A stretch of DNA of 64,000 bases, taken from NCBI GenBank assembly GCA_025331445.1, contig JAIWNE010000031.1, forward strand, positions 186,001 through 250,000, given 5' to 3'. The notes under the pieces were generated by a model. The model was not told the DNA's origin. It made no database searches and saw nothing but the letters and a program-made list of their open reading frames with translations. The position numbers and the translations under genes were made by a program. This document shows, in pieces, positions 50,164 through 61,672 of this stretch. Numbering within the stretch: the stretch's first letter is position 1; the number at the start of each line of letters is the position of its first letter. The stretch comes from Blakeslea trispora (Eukaryota; Mucoromycota; Mucoromycetes; Mucorales; Choanephoraceae).

Positions 50164-51001
50164 AGAAAAAAAAGAAGAAGAGAACAAGAAAAAGATATCC
50201 CCCTTCTTAGTGCTAAAAAAAGATTTTTTTTTTTAATTCGGAGAAGTTTTTCAAAATAAACCTAAAAGTGACATTTCCTACACCAAAGCTATTCTTGAAT
50301 CTATCAGACATAGACTTACAAACGTTTGTGACAAAATCAAGGTCTTCTTTCTCTTTCTTTATGTGTCATCTTTGAATTAGTTCTTGTAAAGATAAACACA
50401 TGTACGTTGTATAAACAATGTGTTGAAACAGCGAACGAAAGGGGAAACGTCAAATTCGCCAGCTAAGTCAAGAGGGGAAGCCAACATATATGTTAGATCT
50501 ACGAGTCAAGGAAAATGAAGATGACTACAGCAATTTGTGTACTGTAGATGTATTGCATTGAGGGCTAAATAATATCTTTGATAAATTGGCTTATATTCTA
50601 TGCTAATTCATTAAACGATTATATATGAAACTGATTAGACCTGTTGAGCCCCAAGGTTATATTAAAAGGATCACCAACAGCAAAGCCCTTAAGGTGTCTA
50701 CTGACACTACTTAATTTGAAGAGAACATGTCATCAATGCTTGTAAAAGTCTACTGTATATAATCATTGGTTAAATATACACTTGGGATCTGTAAAGAAAA
50801 GGGAATAATCATCAGCTCAATGACAGTTGCATTTTTTATTCTCGAAATTCACTGAAATTTCGTCTCAAAAAAACCTTGTTTACTTTGCATAAGATTTATC
50901 CTCAACAGTCACACAGACGATGTTCTGAAAAAATAAGTTGAACGCGTTTTTTTTTTCTTCCTGGTGTTTTCTTTAATTTAACAAAAAAAAAGGCAACATA
51001 A
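50164..51001. other. Divergent intergenic region between Rtc4-domain gene and CBP80
   Basis: AT-rich, without a supported gene. A perfect ACGCGT occurs at about 50942-50947, 55-60 bp before the CBP80 ATG, followed by a T-run. No repeat or RNA gene was recognised. Confidence 0.45.
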
Positions 51002-54000
51002 ATGAGTTACGATAACAGAGGATACCGACCTCGCCAAGAAGGTACTGTTTACTCAGTTTACAACAAACAAGACTGAATCACTTATTCTTCTTTTTCTCCA
51101 TCTATATGAGTTAGGCGGCAATCGTTATCGTGGTGGTAACAGTGGTGGTGGACCTAATCGTTACCGAGGCATGTTCTTTACAAAAAAAAAAATAGAAAGC
51201 AAACACCAACTAACTAGAATACATAGACAATAGAAGAAACTTCAATGGCGGTTATCAACGTCGCCCCTATGATCGCCCTCCTCCTCCCGAAAGCAAGGAA
51301 GACGATCTTGAGGATATCGAAATACGTCTAAAAGGCTTGATCATCAAAATCGGTGACAAGGTAAAATAAGCATTGATCAGTGAAACATCAAGCTCAGTCT
51401 GATAAATGATTGTTTTTTTCTTAGTTTACATCCGATCTTCAAGTGAATTTGACAAAGATGAAGAATATTTTGGACAACGATTATCACAAGTATCCTACTA
51501 CAGTGCAGGATACATTGACTGCTTGGTAAAGTTGTGATAGAGTAACCAGGCACCTAAAGACTTACAATTGAAATAGTGTGACTGAATTGCCTGCTAAAGC
51601 ACCTGTCTACGGTGCTCTTCTTGGTCTCTTGAATGTCTCCAATCACGAAATTGTAGGCAAATTGATGGCTGAGTTCAACAAGAAGATGGAGGAAGCATTT
51701 GCTCAATCCAATTGGTTCAGATTAAAGCAGATGTTTCGATTTTATGGTGAGCTTGTGAATGCTAATGTCATTTTACCCGGCATGTATTGTACTCTAGTTC
51801 AAGATATCATCAGTAGTCTCGATCAACCCAATCAACCTCGTCAACGCCTTGATTGTGTTGTCTATATTGTCTTGTCAGCACTTCCCTGGGTAAGCTTGTT
51901 GCTTGTTTTGTCTATTATCTGTATCGATTGTAGCTATTTATTCTGATGTATCTTTTCTTTGTTTGCTAGTGCGGTAAAGAATTGACAAGTCGCTGCGCTA
52001 CTGAGTTGGATCAAATTCTAAAGAAAATCGAAATCTACATGCAACGTCGAGGTAGCATGCCTCCTATCGAAATCTTGAACCAATTTCAACAATCTCTTTA
52101 CAATCCACCTCATCAAGATGTAAGATCCTACAAACCAAAAAAAATGCATCCATGACTAAGTTGTTGTTTATAGCTTGTAGCTCATTTATGGACATTGATT
52201 CAAGATCTCAAGACAAAATCATGGGATGTAAGTTTGAATTTCAACATGGAAAGCGATTGACGCAGATCCTTACTATCTCCTTTTGATGATAGCTTCCTTT
52301 AATCCCTAAGCCTTATAGCTGGTTTGATAAAGAATTCGCTTCTGCACTTCAACATGATTTACCACGATTTAGTTTGGCACCTCATCAAACCAGCACAAAA
52401 TATATTGCACCTACACCTATCATGCGATTATGGGTAGATGATAAGGGCAATCCGACTGCCAAGATTCCTCATTATGACAGTATGGAATATTTCATCTTAC
52501 AAGAAGCTATACTCGACACACTTTATCTGTTTGAAGCTAACCGTAAAGACTGTGCTCGTTATCTCTTAAACATCTTCACCAGCTACAACCCCAAGTTGTT
52601 CAAATCAATAACTCCTAACGATGAAGACAAAGATGACAAATGGAATGTACCTAGTATTTTACTGGAGGTAACAATTCGAGACATATTTCCTTCATTCATT
52701 TCATCAATGACTAAATAAGGTGTTTTTTTTTTCTTATATAGTCTATATTTTCTCATTTACTTCATCTTCCCTCTACACCTCACCGCCATGTATTTTACTC
52801 TTGCGTCTTGATTGAACTCTGTCGTGCCGAATCAGATACTTTCCCTATGACTCTGGGTCGCAGTGTTAAAGAATTATTCAACCGCCTCGAGACAATGGAT
52901 GCGGAATGTATTGCCCGTCTATGGAATTGGTTCTCGCACCATTTGAGTAACTTTGGTTTCCAATGGGACTGGGAGTCTTGGAACAGTATTCTAGAGTTAG
53001 ATCCAAATCATCCTCAAGTCTGCTTTGTTCGTGAAACATTTGAAAAAGTGATTCGTCTTAGTTACTATGAGCGTATCAAATCGATATTGCCTGCACCTTT
53101 CCATGCGCTTATTCCTGCTTATACACCCGCACCCAACTTTGCTTTTAAGGATGTACAAGATCCTTTGCATGCTAAAGCTAAGCATTTGATTGAAAGTTTA
53201 CGTACAAAGAAGACAACAGATGAAATTCGGGCTATCTTGGACGGCTATAAAGAAGAACTAGTTGACGAAGATGACTTGAGCCAACAACAAAAAGTACGCT
53301 TTATGTTTGTGCAGTGTCTATTGTTGGTGGGTTCTAAGAGTTTCTCTCACATTCTGAATGTGATTGAACGCTATTTGGATATCTTGCGCTTAATCAACAG
53401 TACACCTGAGGCTCGTCTTCATACAGTTCATATTGTTGCTTCTTTCTGGAAGAACAACACACAGGTAGGAAAAGAAAATGATTTTATAGGGTGCATCATG
53501 TCATAGACTCATTTTCTTTTAAAGTTCTTGGGTATTCTTTTAGATAAGCTTCTGAACTACCGTATCATTGATCCTACCTCTGTCATCACTTGGGCATTTG
53601 AAATAGATCAATCTGAATCAGCTGGAAGGTAATTTACAAAGATAAAGTGTTTCATTGATATAATGACTTAACCTTTTTGTTTTCTTAAAAAAAAAGAGCT
53701 TATGTTTGGGAAATCTTGAAAAACACATTGAACAAGGTGAACTCTCGTGTAGTCCAAGTCAAGGCCAAGCTGGACAACCTTCAGTCTGTACATGACACTA
53801 ACAAGCAACAACGTGCCACTACTGAAAAAACCGAAAGTAAGTTGAAATACGCTTGAGAACCCACATGTTATTTAATCTCTCTTGTCATCTATAGTGACTG
53901 AAGCTGAAGAACAACAAGAGTTAGACACAATACGTATTGCTGAAAACTCGCTTGCATCAGTCAATCGTGAACAGAAAGAAGTGTTTATGGTAGTCTACCA

Positions 54001-54290
54001 AAAATTCGTTGAAGCTCTGAAAGAACAGAAACCAAATGAAGCTAGCTGGACTTATAAGTGGATTCTCGGTTGGTTGAAGGAAATGTTGCGTGCGGTAAGC
54101 TAAAAAAAAACAGCAAAGTGAAAAGGATAGAGATCACGGACTCATGTTGTTTTAATAGCATTATAAGGAATGCAGTGGATTCATGACAACATTAGAAACA
54201 TTGATCTTTACACCAGATGTAGATGAAAAAGTTAATGCAGTCTTTGGTCAAGTAAAGACTTTAAAGCAAGAGATGGAAATGATTTTATAA
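51002..54290 (+). CDS. CBC1: Nuclear cap-binding complex large subunit, CBP80 (Cbc1/Sto1)
   Basis: Binds capped pre-mRNA with CBP20 and couples it to splicing, export and decay. The N-terminus (MSYDNRGYRPRQEG, then GGNRYRGGNSGGG) is an Arg/Gly-rich tail. The first MIF4G HEAT domain starts DIEIRLKGLIIKIGDKFTSD and includes VYGALLGLLNVSN and LPGMYCTLVQDIIS. Later blocks typical of CBP80 are PIMRLWVDDKGNPTAKIPHY, SCVLIELCRAESDTFPMTLG, and NWFSHHLSNFGFQWDWESW. The third HEAT region ends with WTYKWILGWLKEMLRA and the short final exon ending QEMEMIL, stop 54288-54290. About 780 residues with 11 or more short introns; three tiny introns split the RG-rich head. AATAAA follows within 25 bp. Confidence 0.92.
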
Positions 54291-54404
54291 AGTGTTTATA
54301 AAGTAAATCAATAAAGAGAAAAAAATAAAGAAAAAAAAGAGAGAGAAAAGCAAGTTCAGACCAAATTGTTTTATTTTTTTTCTTTTTGCTTTTACTAACA
54401 AGTA

Positions 54405-54548
54405 CAGTAGTCTTTCTATTTAGAATTGGTATTGATACATACTTTTCAAAACTCCACCTTTATATCGAGAATACACTTAAATGAAACACTCCTATTTAAG
54501 GGTAAGATTTTCAAGATTTTTGGCTACCCTTAAATAGAGCGACTACTG
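54405..54548. mobile_element. 144-bp MITE with 18-bp inverted ends and TA duplication
   Basis: Left end CAGTAGTCTTTCTATTTA (54405-54422) and right end TAAATAGAGCGACTACTG (54531-54548) are inverted repeats matching at 16 of 18 positions. TA flanks both sides (54403-54404, 54549-54550), the signature of Tc1/mariner/pogo insertion, and CAGT-starting ends are usual for pogo/Tigger elements. Inside the right half is a further perfect 13-bp inverted repeat, CTATTTAAGGGTA (54492-54504) with TACCCTTAAATAG (54525-54537). No coding capacity. It lies about 115 bp after the CBP80 stop and may serve in its 3' UTR. Confidence 0.8.
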
Positions 54549-54550
54549 TA

Positions 54551-57329
54551 CCAAACTGTAGTGTCTAGTGTTAATGAAGCTTATGCATGCCTTCCTATTC
54601 TGTCTCGATACAATGATAAATTAATCAACAGTGGTAAAAGTACTTTGTCTGTGCTTTAGTCACTTTTCTCCTTCACATTTCTCAAATGGTTAGAGGAAGA
54701 GTAGCATTCCTTCTCCCTCTTGCCTTTTTATGTCTTGTCCCATTAAGGAAGTCTGTATTTATGACCACTGGTTTTAAAAGTACGAAAACTTTATTTTCTT
54801 TTACGACAATAGGACAGATATGCTTGTTTATCTGATTTTGGTTGATCAGATTAAAGCCAGTACACTAAAAAAAAAAACTCCCTCCAATATAAATACATAT
54901 TTCTTTTCATTTCTGTTTTATGTATTCTATAAAGTAACTCTTTTTGGGGGTTTTTTTTTTCTGTACGTGCTTTAACAATGCAATGGTAACAAAGGTAATT
55001 AACTTTATGCTTATCAAGGTTAGAGAATAAAACGGCTTTAGTGTGCACTGATGATAACTTGAGTGTTGCAACCAATCATTTTGCTCTCTAAGAGATTGTT
55101 TCGAGAGTTTTGAATTAGTTCAAGATTCAAAAAGAAGAAAAAAGAAAGAGGTGTATTCCATTGAAGTTTATGACTAAAGGAAATAGAGACTGGCACTCCA
55201 AAACTTTAATTCAACTCCTCTGCAAGAACGTTAAGCCGAACATGAGAAAAACAAAAACCAATCAGATAGCAAATGGTCTACCAAAACCAATACAGCTTCC
55301 CCCTCTCCCCTGGTTTTTTTTTCTAATTGAAGCTAGTCATTTCTTCATGGCATAAAAAGAAAGAAAGATTATATGAATCTTTATCTAAGCTTCAGCCTTT
55401 GAGAAAAATCATAACTCTTGATAAAATTGATACAAGACTTTCTTTGGATCCTAGCATCTTTATCTACATTGGGATTGTGTTTTAGTCTGTATGATCAAGT
55501 AAAAGTCCGAATTTGATTTGCATATGCTAAAAGAGAGAGGGAGGAAGAGAGCAAGTGAACAGTAATTTGAGAAATGCATTGATCTTTGTTTATTAGCTCT
55601 TGCGTCTACAATTTGAATACAGGTATAGGGATGTTGATGAATTGAGCATCTTGGAAAATTTGCATGATATAACTTCAGATGAGGAGTTTCAAACGACTCT
55701 GAAAAGGAACATTAAGGATCTACCCAAGTGTTTAAAGTCAATTAAGGAATTACATGGTAACTGCATTGCAACCTTTTCCGAATAGTACATTATTCTCCAT
55801 CTATCAGTCTTTCTTTTTTCTATTTAAACAGGTCGGTTGGAGATGAAGCCTTCTTGTGGTTCAAAGAAAATCATTATATAAAACAGTAAGATATCTAAAG
55901 GCAAGATTTAAACGAAAGAAACCCGGGATTGGAAATGCATAATCTGGCTCTGGAGACTACCGGGATTCGAAAGAAAGATGAGTAAGTGCAACACATGTCA
56001 GACTTTCAAAATGACTGGTCAATTTGTTTTTGTTTAGATGACATGTTTCGCTGTACACTAAATTCAGACTTGAGAATAACTGAATGGATCCGATTAAAGG
56101 CAAGGAGGAGCAGATTCCTCATTCACTATGATCAGGTGATACTCTTGTCATCAGAACGCATAGGTGAACATTAAACAAAGCTTTTAGAAAAACTTTGTCA
56201 TATCAAATTGTGCTTTGCTTAAGACTCCGCAAAATTTGTACGAGTTCGAGATGTTTTATTTAAAGAAACTACTTCTTTCGATTGAACGATTTGATGCTAT
56301 AGGAATATGTAATGATAATAACCGTAACAGGAAGTATTGTGTTTTGTGCCACTCTTGGTCCGAGACTTTCTTTAACAGAAACTATAATGTGCTTCCATGT
56401 AATACAATATTGGGATTACAAAGTTTAAAATTTACTCCCGCATATACTTTTATCAATTTATACAAGCTTCTTTGCCATTGACTGATACAAAAAAAGAAAA
56501 AGAGAAATAAGACAAGAAGTTTATGAATCAAGACATACCCAGATCAGTGGCTATGTTTGTTTATAGCCAAAGTAGTACTATTGAATTTTAAGATTGTTCT
56601 TTACCTCTTTTTTTTTCTTGTCTTACTGAAGAATTTGACTAAACTACTCTTAACTGTGTCACCTATTTACTGTTTTTTTTATTTGTCTTTATTCAGAATA
56701 CATGGTACAAATATCTTCGATACTCAGGTCATTTGTGCATCTCTCTTTTATCGAACATTCAAAGATAGTCTATGAACCAGAAGTGTAACAACAATAAAGC
56801 AATGTCACTTTTTTTTTATAGAAAATGCTGCAAGTGTTGAAGACAAAAGTAACAAAGGAAAAAGGAAAAGTGTATTTTAAAAGCTTGGTTTCAAATTTTA
56901 GATCTAAGAAATTTCTGAGCACAACAGCTCTAACTTTAGAAAGATGATGTTCGTACGATTAACTGAAACGATCTGATAACCTTCTTATAGGGCATCCCCG
57001 AATAACTCAACAAGAGTTTAACCAAATGTACATATCGACACTATTCGTTTTTTTCACCTATAGTATTCATCTGTAAAATAAATAAAAAAAGTTTTTAGTT
57101 TTTTTTTTGCTACAGAATAAAAAATTTAAGCAGTGATTCATATCTGATTGATTTGATGAACCAATAATCAGATTGAACTAGCATTTTCCGCGTAACAATA
57201 GTTGTATTACAATAAAAAAAAAGAAAGCATAATCATCAATCTTTTTTTTTTTCGTTATAAAAATAGTTGACTTTCTAGTTCCCTCTCTTCCTTACTTTTT
57301 TTTTTCTTCCTTTGATTTGTCTTTGTAAA
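54551..57329. other. Gene-poor region with broken frames
   Basis: Contains one degraded coding-like stretch (annotated separately at 55585-56170) and a cluster of unsupported frames at 56215-56775. The last 300 bp form the MFS promoter, with a pyrimidine-rich run before the ATG and a TATA-like cgttataaaaatag near 57253-57266. No RNA gene or repeat copy was recognised. Confidence 0.45.
55585..56170 (+). pseudogene. Degraded gene fragment of unknown family
   Basis: An acceptor-like tttattag at 55589-55596 opens a coherent helical frame RLQFEYRYRDVDELSILENL, HDITSDEEFQTTLKRNIKDL, PKCLKSIKELHG. A plausible 70-nt intron (GTAACT to AACAG) keeps frame into RLEMKPSCGSKKIII and then a stop. About 150 bp later another frame, DMFRCTLNSDLRITEWIRLK, looks coding but is not joined to it. 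There is no start codon or recognisable domain. I infer a broken gene, perhaps from an expanded or mobile family. Confidence 0.35.
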
Positions 57330-59039
57330 ATGGCTAACCCTAATGAAAAGTTGGCCTTGGATGCCAATGAAAAGTATGGACAAGAATCTTTTAAAGAAGA
57401 AGAAAAAAGTGTAGAAATCATAACAGATGGTGGTGATACTGCCCTCGCTAATGCCCCTTGGCAATATAAAGCCATTGCTTTGACCACTGCTCTTTTGTTT
57501 CCTTGTATGTAGCATTTGACTTCTTTTCTCTCTCTATTCCCATTTGACTAAAAAAGATCATATTTCTATATACTAGTTGGTTCTCATTTCTCTGCAAGTG
57601 CTCTTTCTGCCATGAAGAAGGAAATTGTTACTGTAAGTAAAAAAAAAAAAAAAACGTCTCTTTTTTTCTTGCAAGAAAAATAGAAGCCTTTATCTAATAC
57701 AACATAAAATTAGAACCTTGCTATCACCAACACACAATATGGTGTTATTTCTGCCTCTGTATCAATCATCAACACTATTTTCCCCATTGCCGGTGGTATC
57801 TTTATTGATCTATTTGGTTCCGTTTGGGGTACACTTGCTATCAACTTTATGATCATCCTTGGTTCGCTATTAACGGCCATTTCCGCAAAATACAATTCAT
57901 ATGCACTCATGATTGTCTCTCGTGTTGTCTTTGGTATTGGTAGTGGCTTGATTGTCACTATGCAAGAATCCTTACTCTCTAAGTGGTTCCGTACTCGTCA
58001 CCTTTCTATTGCCATTGGTCTTCAGCTGTCCATCAGTCGTCTTTCTACCTTCTTGGGTACTTTGGTAGCTAATGCTATTGCCAAGGCTAGTGGTGACTGG
58101 GTATGGGCCTTCTGGCTTTCGTTCATTCTCTGTGGTTTCTCCATCATCATGAACTTTATCTATGCCATTATTGTTCATCGTCTTAGAGGTCAAGCTACCT
58201 TGACAGCTAGTGAAAAAGAAGCACTCAAGAGAAAAAAGACTTTCAAGTTGCGTTCTATTTTCAAATTCCCTCTTATCTTTTGGCACATCATTTTGATTGA
58301 ATTCATTTATGCTGCTGTCTGGTCTTCATTCCAAACAATCGCTACTGATTTGATCTCAAAGCACTTTGGTACAACAAATGTCTTGGCTGGTTACAAGGCT
58401 AGTGCCTCTCAAGCTGTCCCTATCGTAGCTACACCTGTCTTGGGTTTCATCATGGACTTTTATGGTTGTCGTGTCTTGATCTTGTTGATATCTGCCATTT
58501 TCTTGATGCTTAGTGCTGGTTTGTTAGGCTGGACTTATGTTGATGCTGTCGTTGGTATGGTGTTTTATTCTATTTCTCTTGCTTTTGGTCCTATCTCCAT
58601 GATTACTTCTATCGGTATGATCTTGCCCTCTGACTATATTGGTACTGGTCTCGGTATCTACAAGAGTTCAAACAACATTGGTACATCTATCCTTGATGTT
58701 GCTGTTGGCGTTGTTCAAGATAAGACTGCTGGTCAATCCTATGTCAATGTCATGTTGACCTTTATCATCCTGTCTGGTATTGGTTTCGTCATCATCCTGT
58801 TACTCTGGTTCAATCAATTCTACTTCCATGGCAATCTTCTGGAAATGGGTCGTGCTAAGCGTATTATTCGTATGCAAGAAATCAACGACAAGGAACTCGA
58901 ATTGACCTCCAAGGGTAAAGATTCTTTGGCAAACACACCATACAAGAAGCTCAACTTTGTCTGGGTTGCTATTTCTGTTGCTGCTCTTGTCACTGCTTGG
59001 GTTCTTTTCTTTGTCTATTCTATTAGTGGCCAAGCTTAA
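57330..59039 (+). CDS. MFS transporter, MFSD1-like
   Basis: Starts MANPNEKLALDANEKYGQES at 57330, with an acidic cytoplasmic N-terminus of about 50 residues. Exon 1 ends at about 57503, a short exon (GSHFSASALSAMKKEIVT) follows, and the long exon from about 57714 carries the rest. TM2-3 has the motif-A-like GGIFIDLFGSVWGTLAINF, and TM4-5 GIGSGLIVTMQESLLSKWF; the second half has LGFIMDFYGCRVLILLISA. Twelve membrane segments are expected, about 510 residues. The pattern and gene length resemble MFSD1/lysosomal dipeptide-transporter relatives of fungi; substrate is not known from sequence. Codon choice is strongly biased (ggt, gtc, aag) compared with neighbours, suggesting high expression. Confidence 0.85.
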
Positions 59040-59429
59040 TTTTTTTGTCTTTTTTTTTTATTGTTCCATTTCATTTGTCATATACTATATAGATACTCTT
59101 AAAATTAATATCCTTATTCCCCCTCTTCTTCTTCTAACTCCCCAACTCTTTCCTCTTAATCACTACTACTATAGATGCATTATTGCAAAGAATAAACAGC
59201 AATTGTATGTTGTCTCGCTTTTTCTTTAGTCAGCATTTTTTTGTATAAATAAAAACCGCATCTACCTTTGACTTACTTAAGTTGATGGTTCTCTTCAATA
59301 ATGTTTCAGCTAATCTCGAGTAATACCACAATTTAGAAACAAAATGCGCTTTGTTGAGATCAGATATTATTCTGTTTTCAAACAACAGAATAGGAAGGCA
59401 TGTATAAGCTTCATTAACACTAAAAACTA

Positions 59430-59630
59430 CAATTTGGTACCCCAAAAAGTACATGAGGCAGTCTGGACACAATAAGAGATATCAAGCCAGAGATTCGCTG
59501 ACAAGAGTACCAAAGCAAGTGTTAGTTTTACCAGCTTCTTTTGTGGTGCCAAAGTAGATTCTCTTTCTCTATCATAGGCACAACCATTGATATAAGCTAT
59601 ATAAAAAGACCAACTCTTGAGACATATATA
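59430..59630 (+). repeat. Interspersed repeat family A, copy 3, with TATA-like core
   Basis: Full-length match to the copy at 16979-17194: caatttggtaccccaaaaag, then gacaagagtaccaaagcaagt, a block close to agattctctttctct, and aagctatataaaaagacc at 59595-59612. It lies upstream of the frameshifted ORF at 59717-60090, with the TATA about 110 bp before its ATG. Confidence 0.65.
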
Positions 59631-59716
59631 TCATCCTATTCTCTCTTTTTATTGATCAGTATTTCTTAACAAGTCGCTAATCCCTTCAGTAAGAATATCT
59701 CAATACGTAGAGCAGC

Positions 59717-60090
59717 ATGCTTGAAACGAGTGGATGTTTATCAGTAAAAAAACATCATAGTCAAGGGCTTTTGCAGGCTCATCCCTTGTACTACAAAAGC
59801 AACAGCAAGGCCCAAGAGGCAGTATCTTCAGTGTTGGAAGCTTTAATGAAAAAGAATGTTGACACAGAGACTTTCATATTGGCGAATGCTCAGCTGAAGT
59901 TAAACCCAAAGACCAAGGAGACTGCTGTAAAGAAGCTTTTAAAAAAATATCTTGGGAAAGTAGGCGCAAACCCTAACTTTCTGCTCAGCTCAAGAAAGGC
60001 ATGCTGCTGTTGTACGAGTCAATCCTTGCTACAGCTGTTAAAAGAGACAACAAGACTTTAGCAAAAGCAAACGCCTCTTCTGTAAACTAA
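59717..60090 (+). pseudogene. Small Lys/Leu-rich ORF with a frameshift, downstream of repeat A
   Basis: The frame from ATG 59717 reads MLETSGCLSVKKHHSQGLLQ, then EAVSSVLEALMKKNVDTETF and KETAVKKLLKKYLGK. Near 59960-59990 the coherent reading switches to the adjacent frame, AQLKKGMLLLYESILATAVK, RDNKTLAKANASSVN, with a stop at 60088-60090. The original frame instead runs into a Cys-rich tail that looks like a shift product. About 120 residues in total, helical and basic, no known domain. A functional gene would need the shift to be a sequencing error or a very short intron. Confidence 0.4.
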
Positions 60091-60557
60091 ATTGTATTAT
60101 GCAAATACATTCTTAAAAAATTGGCTTGTTTAGTGTATGGTCATACTTGCTGATATCTCAAGCAAAGAAGGAAAGGCATATTCTACAACAGAAAAAAACA
60201 AAACTTCTATAAAATTACGGGCGCATAGAACGATATGCTTATTAACAATCTTTATGGCTTCTGTAGTCATCCCAAGCGTCAGATTGTCAAGTGCCTGAAC
60301 AAAATACCTTTCTAGACTTTGTCCCTTTCTTCTAATGAACTTATATTCGTATGTGGTACTCGTGTAATGACACCTTTTGCGCCAAGTTAATCTAGCACAT
60401 ATGGACGTTTGTTCACAGCCTAAAGGACAACTTATTCCTTGGTTTCAGCCAATCAGTTTTCGATCTTGGTCATTCATTTTTGAGTTTTTGACATTTACTT
60501 TTTCAGAGAAAAAAGATGGTTGAACCTATACAGTTGTCACATATCGAATTATATCCT
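60091..60557. other. Intergenic region 3' of the LRR gene
   Basis: No independent gene. A possible second exon of the minus-strand LRR gene is visible here: after a GTAAAG donor at 60576 and acceptor CTGTATAG at about 60527, the frame VQPSFFSEKVNVKNSKMNDQ ends at a TGA near 60448. Confidence 0.35.
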
Positions 60558-61472
60558 CTATTTTTTTTTCTTTACCTGTAAAGCTTGATTTGTTACGCCC
60601 GCTTGATAAGCCATCGATAATGAAGTCAAGTTAACACATTGCCTTGCCAACCAACAAACGTCATCTGACTTGACTTTGTTACATTCACTCATATCAATAT
60701 GCATTAATGACAGACAGCTGGCTGAAGCGGCAATAAGCTTCAAGTGACTTGAAGTCAGGTTATCGATGTCACGTAGTCGTAAATGGCTCATCCTCAAGTT
60801 ATTCTTGACGACATTGATAAAGAATCGAGTTAAGGCAGCATTTGTGAGTGTAGTACAATGCTCAAGTCCGAGATCATTCAGGTTTGTACAGCTGTAGATG
60901 GCATCCAAAATGGTATCGTTGATATCTGTAAGACCTATACGTTCGAGTGTGTTGGCATGTCGTCGGATTACGCTTGCCAACATGTGTGCATCTATCTTTC
61001 CACAACCATAAAGTACAAGCGATCTCAATTGATTCGGTGCCATTGTCAAGAGAGGCTGTATCGAGCTTGTTGAGATGCAGTAACATTGAGACAAGTCAAG
61101 TGCAGAAAGTGATTTTTGTGCTGCAGAAATGATTGGGCGTACAATGTGATCTTGTGCAGCAACATTCGAGAACACTAATTCTCTTAGGTTTGGAAACAAA
61201 AAAGAGTTGAAAGAAAGACATTCAAGCTGAATATACTTGGCAGAGAAGCAAAACTTCCATACATATTTGTTGTAGTTAGTAGTGGTGTCTAATGTGTTTT
61301 TAATTTGGCGTAAAGCTCGATTTGATTTGGGATTTAATGTTTTCCATAATTGAAAGCATGACGCGTGGTAAAATATCTTGCAGGTAAGAGCAGTGTTCAG
61401 CAAATCTTTTGAATCAACAAAACTACATAGGAGACGAGTAATTTCTGGTATAAGAAGAGGATTTTGTTTCAT
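60558..61472 (-). CDS. Leucine-rich-repeat, F-box-like protein (Grr1/AMN1 type)
   Basis: Starts MKQNPLLIPEITRLLCSFVD. The first 50 residues (LLCSFVDSKDLLNTALTCKI, FYHASCFQLWKTL) form an F-box-like motif, with Leu-Pro replaced by Ile-Pro; the rest is a run of cysteine-containing LRRs (LSALDLSQCYCIST, LRSLVLYGCGKIDA, LNDLGLEHCTTLTN, LMHIDMSECNKVKS, LTSLSMAYQAGVTN). Such proteins act as substrate receptors of SCF ubiquitin ligases. At least 304 residues. The last residues QVKKKK probably read into an intron that starts GTAAAG, and the true C-terminus may be the short exon noted at 60448-60526. Confidence 0.75.
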   Translation of the reverse strand: MKQNPLLIPEITRLLCSFVDSKDLLNTALTCKIFYHASCFQLWKTLNPKSNRALRQIKNTLDTTTNYNKYVWKFCFSAKYIQLECLSFNSFLFPNLRELVFSNVAAQDHIVRPIISAAQKSLSALDLSQCYCISTSSIQPLLTMAPNQLRSLVLYGCGKIDAHMLASVIRRHANTLERIGLTDINDTILDAIYSCTNLNDLGLEHCTTLTNAALTRFFINVVKNNLRMSHLRLRDIDNLTSSHLKLIAASASCLSLMHIDMSECNKVKSDDVCWLARQCVNLTSLSMAYQAGVTNQALQVKKKK

Positions 61473-61672
61473 TTTGAAAAAAAAAGACAGATAATAAAAG
61501 AAGTAGACAAAAAAGAAGAGAGAAAAAAAAAAAGGAAAACAAAAAACAAATTTATCCTAATTCGTGCATACACACTCAGTCATTCACTCGCATGTATAAA
61601 CTGTTTGTGGAATACAAATAGAAGGGTAATCTGTACAATTCTGTATTTACATGACTTTCTTTTTTTTTTCTT

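Noticed and set aside
56215..56775. Run of plus-strand ORFs after the broken fragment
   Set aside because: AT-rich, Phe/Leu/Tyr-heavy frames with no splice logic or recognisable motif.
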